A model generated the notes under the pieces. The model was not told the DNA's origin. It was given only the letters and a program-made list of their open reading frames with translations, and did no database searches. Shown one piece after another: positions 53,387 through 61,271 of a DNA stretch of 64,000 nt (position 1 is the first letter of the stretch; every line of letters begins with the position of its first letter). This DNA is from Oscillatoriaceae cyanobacterium Prado104 (lineage in GTDB: Bacteria; Cyanobacteriota; Cyanobacteriia; Cyanobacteriales; Microcoleaceae). The position numbers were made by a program, and so were the translations under genes. The stretch covers positions 62,001 to 126,000 of the forward strand of contig JALOON010000010.1 in NCBI GenBank assembly GCA_025454405.1, written 5' to 3'.

Positions 53387-53436
53387 AGGACTGAAGTCCT
53401 CACTACGAACAGGTTTGTAGTAGGGACTTTAGTCCT
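53387..53436 (-). terminator. Hairpin after the M48 protease gene
   Basis: AGGACTGAAGTCCTCACTAC (53387-53406) pairs with GTAGTAGGGACTTTAGTCCT (about 53417-53436); on the minus strand TTTTATAG follows the stem. It begins 8 bp after the protease stop and is a member of the GGACTAAAGTCC repeat family. Confidence 0.6.
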
Positions 53437-53444
53437 CTAAAATT

Positions 53445-55169
53445 TTAAGCAGCAAACGAGACAAATAGCGAGGCAATACCGATCGCGATCGCCCCTATTC
53501 CCATCACAAAAGACCAAAATCTGTGATAGCTATTAACCGTCGTGCCGCTGTCGCTTTGAACCTGAATCAAATCCATCCAAGGTGCAACGCCCCGACGGAA
53601 CCAACCCAAAGCATTGACATCCATTCCTATCAAACTCCTCACCCGTTTCATGCCAAACAAAAAGTTACCGATCGGCCCGAATCGAGAAGCGTAACGGAGG
53701 TACAGCATACCCGTATTATCTTGCAATTTCAAATCGGAACCGAACGCATAACCCGCATCTCCCCGCCCGATTAATTCGCCTTCAAGTTTCGCAGGTTTAC
53801 CCCGCAACGGACTCGCATAAGGGTCGGACATTAAGGTTAAAACATCCAAATTTTCTGCTTGTTGGTAATTTGGGAACATCACCAAAGCTTTGAGCAAAAT
53901 TCCCGCACCCAAACCGATTAAAGGACAAGCAATTAATATCATGGGATTCGAGACAGGCAGGAAAACTCCCGCAATAAAACCCACCAACAATCCGAGGAAT
54001 TCAGCGGTGTAAAGCAGCAGATCTAACAGAAAATTTCCGTACAGTTTCCGCTTGCTCAAATTGCGACCTTCGCCGACAATTTTACCCATGTCAAACTCAG
54101 TATCCAACCCCAATTGTTCTGCATAGGTGCTCAAAGCGCGAACTCGCTTGCCCGTCAGCGGGTGAGTCGAATTCAACTCCATCCACCAACCCCAAGGGTT
54201 GAACATATCCCACAAAAATACTCGCCCAATTTTTTCCGGTTCCGATGCAATTCGGTAAGCGGTGCCGGTAGAAGTGGCAGCTTTTGCATCGTAAATGCCT
54301 AACGCGCGAGTTCCTTCTAGCAAGCGGCTGGGTTCCGTTGCCCTTTGCCCTTCTTCCAAAATACCGTAAGCAATTTTGACCAAAGCGCGGGATAAAGCGT
54401 TGGGATTTCCGGTAGTTTCGGCGGCAAATCGATCGGCAAAATATTCGCGAGTGCGGGACAAATACAGCAGCAAATACGTGCCTGCAATGTAAAACAAATA
54501 AGCAATAGCAGCTACACTACCCGCTGCATCTTTGGCTTTTTCGCCTCCCCGGCGGCTGAGACTTCTAGCAGTAGTGTAAATTAAATAAGTAATCTGCACT
54601 AATGTCGAAGCTAAAGTCATGACTGCAAAATCCCAATGAACTATGTGACCGAGTTCGTGGGCGTAAACCGTGGCAATTTCATCGTCATCTAAATAAGTGA
54701 AAAGCCCTTGACTGACAACCAAGCGCGCGCTGTTGGGAAAGGAACCGTAAGTAAAAGCTGTGGGGTTTTCATCGTCGATAATTCCCAAGCGCGGCTGAGT
54801 CAGTTTTTTATGCTGGCAAACTCTTTCAATAACTCGCGCTGTTTCGGGACTTTGGCTTTGAATTTCTTCTAGAGAAACCCAGCGAGTATTGTAAAGCCAA
54901 TTTTGGGTTAAATCCATCAAGTAAGGTGATAGGAAAAAAGCAGCTATGTTAAACACCAGAGTTATGGGAACTGCGATCGCCAATCCGCCGATCGGATCGG
55001 CACTTCCCATAATGAAAATTGCAGCCAATGATAGCGCTAACACCATACCAAATAGCATGGCGATCGTCACGCCAGAAGCTAAGGCGAGATTGCCTCCTGT
55101 TGACTGTGCTAGTTTAACGCCGGCGGCGGCCGCTCGCCCTGCCTTGTGTAAAGGCGATTGAGATGACAT
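53445..55169 (-). CDS. M48-family membrane metallopeptidase
   Basis: 574 residues from ATG 55169, chosen over the upstream frame because GAGGAG lies 6 nt before it (55176-55181). Two membrane helices (about 30-55, 62-84) precede the zinc-peptidase domain: HELGH (171-175) with His171, Glu172 and His175, and the third ligand Glu near 239 in TREYFADRFA. Then two more helices (about 355-405) and a C-terminal region with a RING-ligase-like beta domain style (LEGELIGRGDAGYAFGSDL). HtpX-related enzymes degrade or mature membrane proteins; the long C-terminal extension is typical of the cyanobacterial version. Confidence 0.88.
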   Translation of the reverse strand: MSSQSPLHKAGRAAAAGVKLAQSTGGNLALASGVTIAMLFGMVLALSLAAIFIMGSADPIGGLAIAVPITLVFNIAAFFLSPYLMDLTQNWLYNTRWVSLEEIQSQSPETARVIERVCQHKKLTQPRLGIIDDENPTAFTYGSFPNSARLVVSQGLFTYLDDDEIATVYAHELGHIVHWDFAVMTLASTLVQITYLIYTTARSLSRRGGEKAKDAAGSVAAIAYLFYIAGTYLLLYLSRTREYFADRFAAETTGNPNALSRALVKIAYGILEEGQRATEPSRLLEGTRALGIYDAKAATSTGTAYRIASEPEKIGRVFLWDMFNPWGWWMELNSTHPLTGKRVRALSTYAEQLGLDTEFDMGKIVGEGRNLSKRKLYGNFLLDLLLYTAEFLGLLVGFIAGVFLPVSNPMILIACPLIGLGAGILLKALVMFPNYQQAENLDVLTLMSDPYASPLRGKPAKLEGELIGRGDAGYAFGSDLKLQDNTGMLYLRYASRFGPIGNFLFGMKRVRSLIGMDVNALGWFRRGVAPWMDLIQVQSDSGTTVNSYHRFWSFVMGIGAIAIGIASLFVSFAA

Positions 55170-55175
55170 AATAAT

Positions 55176-55181
55176 CTCCTC
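55176..55181 (-). promoter_or_regulatory. Ribosome-binding site deciding the M48 protease start
   Basis: GAGGAG on the minus strand, 6 nt before the ATG at 55169. It argues against the 15-codon longer frame. Confidence 0.7.
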
Positions 55182-55517
55182 AAAGGTGATTGACAAATGG
55201 AAATGACCGTGCAACTTTAATATATACTTCCCTGTTGTAGCCTGTAATTTCGGATTGCTGTCAGAGTTCTCAACAAAAATATAGAATTTGTTCGAGAATT
55301 GTTAAGATTGAAAGTGCGGGAGTTAAAATTTTGTCTCCTAAATTTATTGAGACCGATCTGTGCTGGCAAAGCAACCGGGTTTTTACCTAATTTTTTAGTG
55401 GCAGCGAAGTATTTGCGCAAAAAAACCGGTTTCTGACACCCGCATGCAGTCATATTTATTGGTAAAATTTTAACTCGCAAATCACAGGTCAAAAATAATT
55501 AGAAATTAAAAATTGCG
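55182..55517. other. Divergent gap between protease and proA
   Basis: Contains one AACCGGGTTTTTACC...AAAAAAACCGGTTTCTG element (about 55369-55438). The rest is AT-rich and should hold both promoters; no gene and no clear promoter seen. Confidence 0.55.
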
Positions 55518-56807
55518 ATGATGTCGATACTAGAAATTGCCAGAGAAACCCGCCAAGCTGCTAGCAAGTTAGCAGTGTTGCCTGCTAGTGCAAGAAATGC
55601 AGCGATCGAAGCTGTTGCTAAGGCTTTAGAAATGGCAGCGCCGGAGATTTTAGCAGCGAATCAGGCCGATCGCGCGGCGGCTGAAATTGATGGTATTGCC
55701 AAACCGCTGTACGATCGACTGAAGTTAGATGAAAGCAAGTTGAAAAGCGCGATCGCGGGCGTGCGAGATGTGGCAAAACTTCCAGATCCGATCGGCACCG
55801 TGCAAATCCACCGCGAATTGGATGCAGGATTGATTCTGAAGCGCGTTACCTGTCCTTTGGGCGTTTTAGGCATTATTTTTGAAGCGCGTCCCGAAGCTTT
55901 AATTCAGATAGTATCCTTGGCATTAAAATCGGGCAACGGCGTGATTTTGAAAGGGGGCAAAGAGGCAGTTCGTTCCTGCGAAACTTTAACAAAAGTCATC
56001 CATCAATCACTCTCAGAAACGGCTGTCAATCCCCAAGCAGTCCAGTTGCTAACCACGCGGGAAGAAACGATCGAACTGCTAAAAATGGACAGCTATGTAG
56101 ACTTAATTATTCCCAGGGGTTCCAATTCCTTCGTGCGTTTCGTGCAGGAAAATACGCGGATTCCGGTGTTGGGACACGCTGACGGAATTTGTCATTTGTA
56201 CGCAGACAAAGCAGCGGACATTCAGAAAGCCGTAGAGATTGCGATAGATGCCAAAACTCAGTATCCAGCAGCCTGCAATGCGATAGAAACTTTGCTAGTT
56301 CATCAAGATATCGCGCCGGATTTCTTGCCCGCAGTTGCCGCAGCTTTGCAGCAGAAAAAAGTCGAACTGCGCGGCGATGAAAAAACTCGCACTATTCTCG
56401 AAAATATTGCCGAAGCAACCGAGGAAGATTGGTCTGCAGAATACAGCGACTTGATTTTAGCAATCAAAATTGTAGATTCAACAGACAGCGCGATCGAGCA
56501 TATCAATACTTACGGTTCCAGACATACAGATGCGATCGTCACCGAAGATAGCGAAGCAGCAGAAACATTTTTAGATCGAGTAGATGCAGCGGGAGTTTAT
56601 CACAACTGTTCGACTCGATTTGCCGACGGTTTCCGCTACGGATTCGGTGCGGAAGTGGGAATCAGCACGCAGCAAATGCCGCCCCGAGGCCCTGTCGGTT
56701 TAGAAGGTTTGGTGACTTATAAATATCGAGTTGTAGGTAACGGTCATATTGCCGCCGATTATGTAGGGAATGAGGCTAAAGAATTCACCCATCGAGATTT
56801 AGCATGA
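55518..56807 (+). CDS. proA: Glutamate-5-semialdehyde dehydrogenase (gamma-glutamyl phosphate reductase)
   Basis: 429 residues, standard ProA length. Reduces gamma-glutamyl phosphate with NADPH in proline synthesis. Features: [19 protein letters not shown] (cofactor side), [39 protein letters not shown], catalytic Cys253 in [14 protein letters not shown], and the C-terminal [20 protein letters not shown] plus LVTYKYRV. The start has two Met codons in tandem (55518 and 55521). No proB beside it. Confidence 0.96.
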   Translation: MMSILEIARETRQAASKLAVLPASARNAAIEAVAKALEMAAPEILAANQADRAAAEIDGIAKPLYDRLKLDESKLKSAIAGVRDVAKLPDPIGTVQIHRELDAGLILKRVTCPLGVLGIIFEARPEALIQIVSLALKSGNGVILKGGKEAVRSCETLTKVIHQSLSETAVNPQAVQLLTTREETIELLKMDSYVDLIIPRGSNSFVRFVQENTRIPVLGHADGICHLYADKAADIQKAVEIAIDAKTQYPAACNAIETLLVHQDIAPDFLPAVAAALQQKKVELRGDEKTRTILENIAEATEEDWSAEYSDLILAIKIVDSTDSAIEHINTYGSRHTDAIVTEDSEAAETFLDRVDAAGVYHNCSTRFADGFRYGFGAEVGISTQQMPPRGPVGLEGLVTYKYRVVGNGHIAADYVGNEAKEFTHRDLA

Positions 56808-56900
56808 GGTTCGCAGTCAGGTTCGTAAGGAGGACTGCAGTCCGCAATAAATAATATATTGTAAGGTGTTAGTAAGGTGCGCAGCGCGCACCCTGCGACC

Positions 56901-57320
56901 CTACTCTGCCCAGTCTTCAAACCTCAATCCAGGAATTCTTTCAAAATCTCTGCGGTTCCGGGTAAGTAAAATACTGTTCGTTGAAATTGCGATCGCGGCA
57001 ATCCGCAAATCTTGCGTACCAACGCGGATTTTTTGTCGCAAGAATTCCCTGTAATAATTTTCAGCATTGCGATCGAAGTCAAGCAACTCAAAATCGGTCA
57101 AATAGTTAATGGTTTTTCGCAGACTTGCATAAGCCGATATTCTTTCCTCCCCCGATTTAGCTCGCCTGATGCGGTTAAGTCGTCCGTACATTTGCTCTTC
57201 AAATGTGACGATGGTAATCGCAATATCTTTTGGATCGATCGCACTGATACGCTGCACTATTTGTGGATTTCCCTGCTGAAAAAGTGTGGCATGGTCTGTA
57301 TCGAATACCCACACAGTCAC
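56901..57320 (-). CDS. PIN-domain toxin, VapC-like
   Basis: 139 residues. The four acidic PIN residues are visible: Asp7 (VFDTDH), Glu41 (VTFEEQMYG), Asp104 (GTQDLRIAAIA) and the Asp125 region (NRRDFERIPG). PIN toxins cleave RNA using Mg2+. The GTG start overlaps the stop of the upstream gene by 4 nt (GTGA at 57317-57320), the coupling typical of toxin-antitoxin operons. Confidence 0.88.
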   Translation of the reverse strand: MTVWVFDTDHATLFQQGNPQIVQRISAIDPKDIAITIVTFEEQMYGRLNRIRRAKSGEERISAYASLRKTINYLTDFELLDFDRNAENYYREFLRQKIRVGTQDLRIAAIAISTNSILLTRNRRDFERIPGLRFEDWAE

Positions 57321-57724
57321 TTAACTGTTTCCTCCAACTCATTTTTGTTGGTGGCTTCTGCCCGATCGAGTCTATCGTCGTATTCTACCATTTCCAAATC
57401 CCTCTCGCGACGCAGTTCTGCAATGTCTTCTAGCATTTCATCAAAGTAAGGATCGTTTTTAAATGCTCCTGCCCATTTCATCAAAGGATTTTCAGCTTTG
57501 GGAATGTCTGTTGTCAGAGAAACTATTTCGACTTTTTTTAAATACTCCACCAGCAATCGGTGCAAGCTTTTTAAAGCTTCTTCTTTACTAGATCCCGAAC
57601 TCCTACACTCTGGCAATTCCCAAATTCTTGCACTGTAGAGGTCTTCCTCATGCTTTTCGATGAGGACTCGATAAGTTAATTGAGTTAAAGGATTTCTATC
57701 GGGGGTTGATACTGTAGCATTCAT
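57317..57724 (-). CDS. HicB-like antitoxin
   Basis: 135 residues. The first 70 have the HicB antitoxin fold pattern, a partial RNase H-like domain: LTYRVLIEKHEEDLYSARIWELPEC, SGSSKEEALKSLHRLLVEYL. A long acidic helical tail (EMLEDIAELRRERDLEMVEYDDRLD in parts) probably binds the toxin. Usually HicB is paired with HicA; here its 4-nt-overlapping partner is a PIN toxin. It would neutralise that toxin and may repress the operon, although no separate DNA-binding domain is clear. Confidence 0.8.
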   Translation of the reverse strand: MNATVSTPDRNPLTQLTYRVLIEKHEEDLYSARIWELPECRSSGSSKEEALKSLHRLLVEYLKKVEIVSLTTDIPKAENPLMKWAGAFKNDPYFDEMLEDIAELRRERDLEMVEYDDRLDRAEATNKNELEETVK

Positions 57725-57832
57725 TTGTTTTACTATAGGTTATAGGTTTATTTTACAGTAATTTAAGGGATGCCGTCAAGTGGTGTGGCGAGTTTTTGAA
57801 ATTGTCAATTATTAGCAGATTATGTGCTATTT

Positions 57833-57944
57833 AATGTAGGTGGAAAAGTAGTGCGAGCGTCCCCGCTCGCGATTGGCGAGAGAAGGATAATGTAGGTGGA
57901 AAAGTAGTGCGAGTTTCGGAGCTCGCGATCGGTCAGAGAAGGAC
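57833..57944 (+). repeat. 56-bp tandem duplication forming the leader of the next gene
   Basis: Unit 1 57833-57888 and unit 2 57889-57944, both beginning AATGTAGGTGGAAAAGTAGT and ending AGAGAAGGAT/C. Each contains a GTGCGAG...CTCGCGAT palindrome. The following AATG (57945-57948) supplies the start codon of the downstream gene, exactly one period further on. Confidence 0.8.
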
Positions 57945-57945
57945 A

Positions 57946-58548
57946 ATGATAGCAAAGGGCATAGAAGTCTTAGATGAGGATGCTGAATTTTTCCCAGATG
58001 GATCGGTTCGCGATGCTAAGCTTGCCCGCAATACAGCGATCCAAGACATACCCTGTATGGGCGATCGCAGTGTAGTGTTTTTTCCCTCGGGAAGGCTGAA
58101 ACTCTGCTGGCTATCTCAAACAACAGTTTTAGACGGTATTCCTTGCCCCGAAGATCGTATAGTCTATCTCCATGAAAATGGTCGGTTGCTGAATGCTTCG
58201 CTAGCTTCTGAAGTTCAAATAGATGGAGTTTTGTACCCGTCAAATAGCCGTTTGACTTTTGATGAAACTGGCAAATTATTGGAGTATTCCCAGGAACTAG
58301 ACGCAGATCGAATAATTGAGGGATTTCCTTGCAGTTCGCTGTTTAATGTGTGGCGGTATGCTGGGGGTAAACCCAGTGTAGTCGTGCTATCTGCTGTACA
58401 TTCGATCGGCCCACAAGAATATCCGCGCGGTGCCGAGTTGTTTTTAGATGAAAATGGAGAAGTTATCGACTGGTATTCTGTAGATGTGGATTCGGGAAAT
58501 CTTTACAAACAGCGATCGTATGGCGTATTTGAAGTATCATGGTTGTAA
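57946..58548 (+). CDS. Repeat protein with YwqK/MORN-like units
   Basis: 200 residues from ATG 57946 (the frame opens at GTG 57907 inside a repeat). It consists of about six units of 24-30 residues, each with a strand pair like EFFPDGSVRDAKLA, VFFPSGRLKLCWLS, VYLHENGRLLNASLA, LTFDETGKLLEYSQ and LFLDENGEVIDWYS, separated by IPC/IEGFPC-type turns. The pattern (bulky-F/L-x-x-x-G-x-L) recalls MORN or YwqK-type beta repeats. AGAAGGA just before ATG can serve as ribosome-binding site. Function unknown; it lies between the toxin-antitoxin pair and a nucleotidyltransferase. Confidence 0.7.
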   Translation: MIAKGIEVLDEDAEFFPDGSVRDAKLARNTAIQDIPCMGDRSVVFFPSGRLKLCWLSQTTVLDGIPCPEDRIVYLHENGRLLNASLASEVQIDGVLYPSNSRLTFDETGKLLEYSQELDADRIIEGFPCSSLFNVWRYAGGKPSVVVLSAVHSIGPQEYPRGAELFLDENGEVIDWYSVDVDSGNLYKQRSYGVFEVSWL

Positions 58549-58606
58549 AAAAATGCAATCGAAATCTTTGAACTAACCAGCACTTTTAAACGCGCAAATC
58601 CTCCCG

Positions 58607-59458
58607 ATGATTATCCCGCAACTCGCCATTCCTCCAGGCTACCGCCCCCAAGCCCCCGACACCAGTGCCGAAAATGATGCCCTAGAATTTTACCTGCTCA
58701 GACAGCGATCGAACGCAGAGCGCCTGTCAATGGGAGCAGCCATGACTCGCAGCGCCCGCCACCTATCTCTGCATTGTTTGAGCCGCCAATTTGCCAATTT
58801 ATCCCCGCAACAATTAGCTCAAAAAATAGCATTAGCTTGGCTTCAGGAAAACTGCCCGCCTAACTTCACCCCCGCTGACAATCCTATGAGTTGGATTCAA
58901 GATTCAACGCTGCTAGCGCTGCAACTTCACGGCATTTTAGAAAGTTTGGCAATTCCCTACTACATCACCGGTGGAGTGGCTGCAATTGCCTATGGAGAGC
59001 CGCGCACCACGCGAGATTTGGATGTCGCGATCGCACTTTCACCAACTGCAATCGACTCTTTAGTAGAGGCTTTAGAACTTAATGGCTTTTACGTTCCCGG
59101 CGTCGAAGATATTCGCTCCGGGCGGATGCCAACTTTGGGAATTACTCACATTGAAACTATTTCTCGCGCTGATTTGATGGTGGCTGGTGCGAGCGAATTC
59201 GAGCGATTGAAATTCGATCGCAGGCGGGCGATCGAAATGCCGGAAGGCGGATATTTGTACTTTATATCTCCCGAAGATTTGGTGCTGGCAAAATTAGCGT
59301 GGGGGTGTAATTCCCGATCGGAAAAACAATGGCGCGATGTTTTGGGAATCCTCAAAGTGCAGGCCGAAACTCTCGATCGAGCCTATTTAATAGAGTGGGC
59401 GGGACGCTTGGATATTGCGGTAGATTTAGCTCGCGCTTTAACTGAAGCAGGAATTTAA
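58607..59458 (+). CDS. AbiEii-like nucleotidyltransferase
   Basis: 283 residues. An N-terminal helical region of about 100 residues (hydrophilic, with NLSPQQLAQKIALAWLQEN) precedes a nucleotidyltransferase domain: PYYITGGVAAIAYGEPRTTRDLDVAIA has the GG-x9-R-x-T-x-DLD core (about 126-150; given here in full it is the only motif needed), then ISPEDLVLAKLAWG and the helical end. This core is that of the AbiEii/MenT-type toxins and of DUF6036-like proteins. No AbiEi-type antitoxin is adjacent, so it may be a housekeeping or orphan relative. Confidence 0.75.
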   Translation: MIIPQLAIPPGYRPQAPDTSAENDALEFYLLRQRSNAERLSMGAAMTRSARHLSLHCLSRQFANLSPQQLAQKIALAWLQENCPPNFTPADNPMSWIQDSTLLALQLHGILESLAIPYYITGGVAAIAYGEPRTTRDLDVAIALSPTAIDSLVEALELNGFYVPGVEDIRSGRMPTLGITHIETISRADLMVAGASEFERLKFDRRRAIEMPEGGYLYFISPEDLVLAKLAWGCNSRSEKQWRDVLGILKVQAETLDRAYLIEWAGRLDIAVDLARALTEAGI

Positions 59459-59603
59459 TTTACGATTGGTTACTACTCATTGAGACGCGCTATAACAGGA
59501 TAGCTCGGGCGAACGCTAACGATATGTTTAAGGGTTTGCTGGCAAAAAATTAATCTAGTGATAAACTAATAAAAGACTCACCAAGCGGTATTGAAAGAAT
59601 CAA

Positions 59604-60044
59604 ATGGAAGTTACCTTAGCTGGTCTGGAAAACTTGGAAGAAGTGGCAGAATTATTCGATATGTATCGTGTTTTTTACAATCAAACTTCAAACCTTGAAG
59701 CAGCCCGACATTTCCTCCAAGAACGCCTTCAAGCCAAGGATTCAACTATCTTCATCGCGCGCGATCGTGATTGTGGAGTTGGATTCACCCAGCTTTATCC
59801 CAGTTTTTCTTCGGTATCGATGAAACCGATCTGGATTTTAAACGATCTGTTTGTCAAACAATCGCACCGCCAGCAGGGAGTTGGCAAATTACTCCTCGGT
59901 GCTGCAGAGAACTATGCTAGAGAAACAGGAGCAGTCAGAATTATTTTGGCGACTCAAATTTCTAACATGGCAGCCCAAGCTCTTTACGAGTCGCTAGGAT
60001 ACAATAAAGATCGAGAATTTTACCACTACGCGATGCAATTATAA
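59604..60044 (+). CDS. GNAT-family N-acetyltransferase
   Basis: 146 residues, the usual length for a single GNAT domain. Acetyl-CoA pyrophosphate loop HRQQGVGKLLL (about 91-101), preceded by ILNDLFVKQSHR, and C-terminal NMAAQALYESLGYNKD, characteristic of motif B. Substrate unknown; the short form resembles amino-acid or antibiotic acetyltransferases and, in this accessory context, possibly tRNA-acetylating toxins, though no antitoxin gene (such as a DUF1778 protein) is adjacent. Confidence 0.87.
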   Translation: MEVTLAGLENLEEVAELFDMYRVFYNQTSNLEAARHFLQERLQAKDSTIFIARDRDCGVGFTQLYPSFSSVSMKPIWILNDLFVKQSHRQQGVGKLLLGAAENYARETGAVRIILATQISNMAAQALYESLGYNKDREFYHYAMQL

Positions 60045-60081
60045 CAGATTATATCGCGTTAGAACGACCGCGATCGGATTA

Positions 60082-60138
60082 GTTTGTAGTGAGGACTTTA
60101 GTCCTTAAAATATGCGGAATAAAGTCCTCACTACAAAC
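60082..60138. terminator. 19-bp perfect hairpin between convergent genes
   Basis: GTTTGTAGTGAGGACTTTA (60082-60100) and TAAAGTCCTCACTACAAAC (60120-60138) with a 19-nt loop. Lies between the GNAT gene (ends 60044) and queC (stop at 60148), so it can end both transcripts. Same family as the hairpins at 43963 and 53387. Confidence 0.65.
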
Positions 60139-60147
60139 CGATTTTGT

Positions 60148-60828
60148 TTAAACAGCAGCATAAGGAACCGGATCTTGCAATCCTAATTCTGCAAAAGCTG
60201 CCAGTCGCAGCCGGCAAGCATCGCAAACGCCGCACGCGCTTTCACCACTTGCGTAACAAGACCAAGTTTGCTCCCAAGGAACTCCCAATTTGTTGCCCAA
60301 TTGCACGATCTCTGTTTTTTTCATGTCGATTAAAGGCGTGACAATCTTAATCGGATTTCCTTCCCTACCCTGCTTGGTTCCCAAGCGAAAAACTTCCTGC
60401 ATCGCTTGGATGTAATCGGGGCGGCAGTCGGGATAACCGGAATAATCTAAAGCGTTGACGCCGATGTAAATTCGATCGGCTTCGAGGGTTTCCGCCCAGG
60501 CGAGGGCAAAGCTGAGAAAGATGGTATTTCTGGCAGGAACGTAGGTAATCGGGATGTTTTGAGACATTTCTGCTAAAGTGCGTTTTTTCGGCAATTCCAG
60601 TCGCTTGTCTGTCAGTGCCGAACCGCCCCACACGGTTAAATCGCAGTTGACTATTTGATGCACTTTAACACCAGCAGAAAGCGCGATCGACTTTGCTGAT
60701 TCTAACTCCCGTCGGTGTCTTTGTTGGTAGTCAAAGGAAATCGCGTAGCACTCGCAACCGTCGGCTTTTGCTTGGTACAAAATCGTTGAGGAATCCAATC
60801 CTCCAGATAGTAAAATAACTGCTTTCAC
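60148..60828 (-). CDS. queC: 7-cyano-7-deazaguanine synthase
   Basis: 226 residues. Converts 7-carboxy-7-deazaguanine to preQ0 with ATP and ammonia in queuosine synthesis. ATP pyrophosphatase loop LLSGGLDSST (6-15), PARNTIFLSFALAWAE, IGVNALDYSGYPDCRP, and the C-terminal zinc site Cys191 (WSCY), Cys199, Cys202 and Cys205 (ACGVCDACRLR). No other que gene is beside it. Confidence 0.95.
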   Translation of the reverse strand: MKAVILLSGGLDSSTILYQAKADGCECYAISFDYQQRHRRELESAKSIALSAGVKVHQIVNCDLTVWGGSALTDKRLELPKKRTLAEMSQNIPITYVPARNTIFLSFALAWAETLEADRIYIGVNALDYSGYPDCRPDYIQAMQEVFRLGTKQGREGNPIKIVTPLIDMKKTEIVQLGNKLGVPWEQTWSCYASGESACGVCDACRLRLAAFAELGLQDPVPYAAV

Positions 60829-61271
60829 TTAAAATAACCTCGAAGGAATGAACTTCTATATTTCTAGCAAGTTTGCAGTAGCTGCCGTAGGGAATTATAC
60901 CTTGGTAACAGCCTGTTGGCAAAGGACTTTAGTCCTTCTGCAGAGTCAAGTCCGCACTACGAACTAATCTTATCGCGTTCGATCGAACGGAGTCGAGCGC
61001 TTTCGATCGAAACGTTTTGTAGTAAGGACTAAAGTCCTTCTGCGGACTCAAGTCCGCACTACGAACTAATCTTATTGAGGCAAGATGTTAGTTGAAACCG
61101 ACTAAAAAATCCCACATTTTCAAGTGATGCTTTCAGTCCTCTCGATCGAGGACTTTCGCTATGAGACAGGGGCCGAGCGTTGCGGAGGGTTGCAACCCCT
61201 GTCGGACTCGAAATAGATGCAGCAAATTAGTATTGGCTCGATCGACCATTAATATGTTAGCCCAACAACCG
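60829..61271. repeat. Gap with duplicated 52-bp repeat
   Basis: AAGGACTTTAGTCCTTCTGC followed by a common tail ending ACGAACTAATCTTAT occurs at 60922-60973 and 61024-61075. Between them CGATCGAACGGAGTCG and TTTCGATCGAAACG. 61143-61203 carries GAGGACTTTCGCTATGAGAC and an AGGGGTTGCAACCCCTG-like palindrome. No gene. Confidence 0.7.

Noticed and set aside
55217-55492. 91-residue minus-strand frame upstream of proA
   Set aside because: Contains an AAACCGGTTTC element and AT-rich promoter-like DNA; no family resemblance.
57012-57449. 145-residue plus-strand frame opposite the toxin-antitoxin pair
   Set aside because: Antisense to two well-supported genes with overlapping stop/start; no ribosome-binding site or family match.
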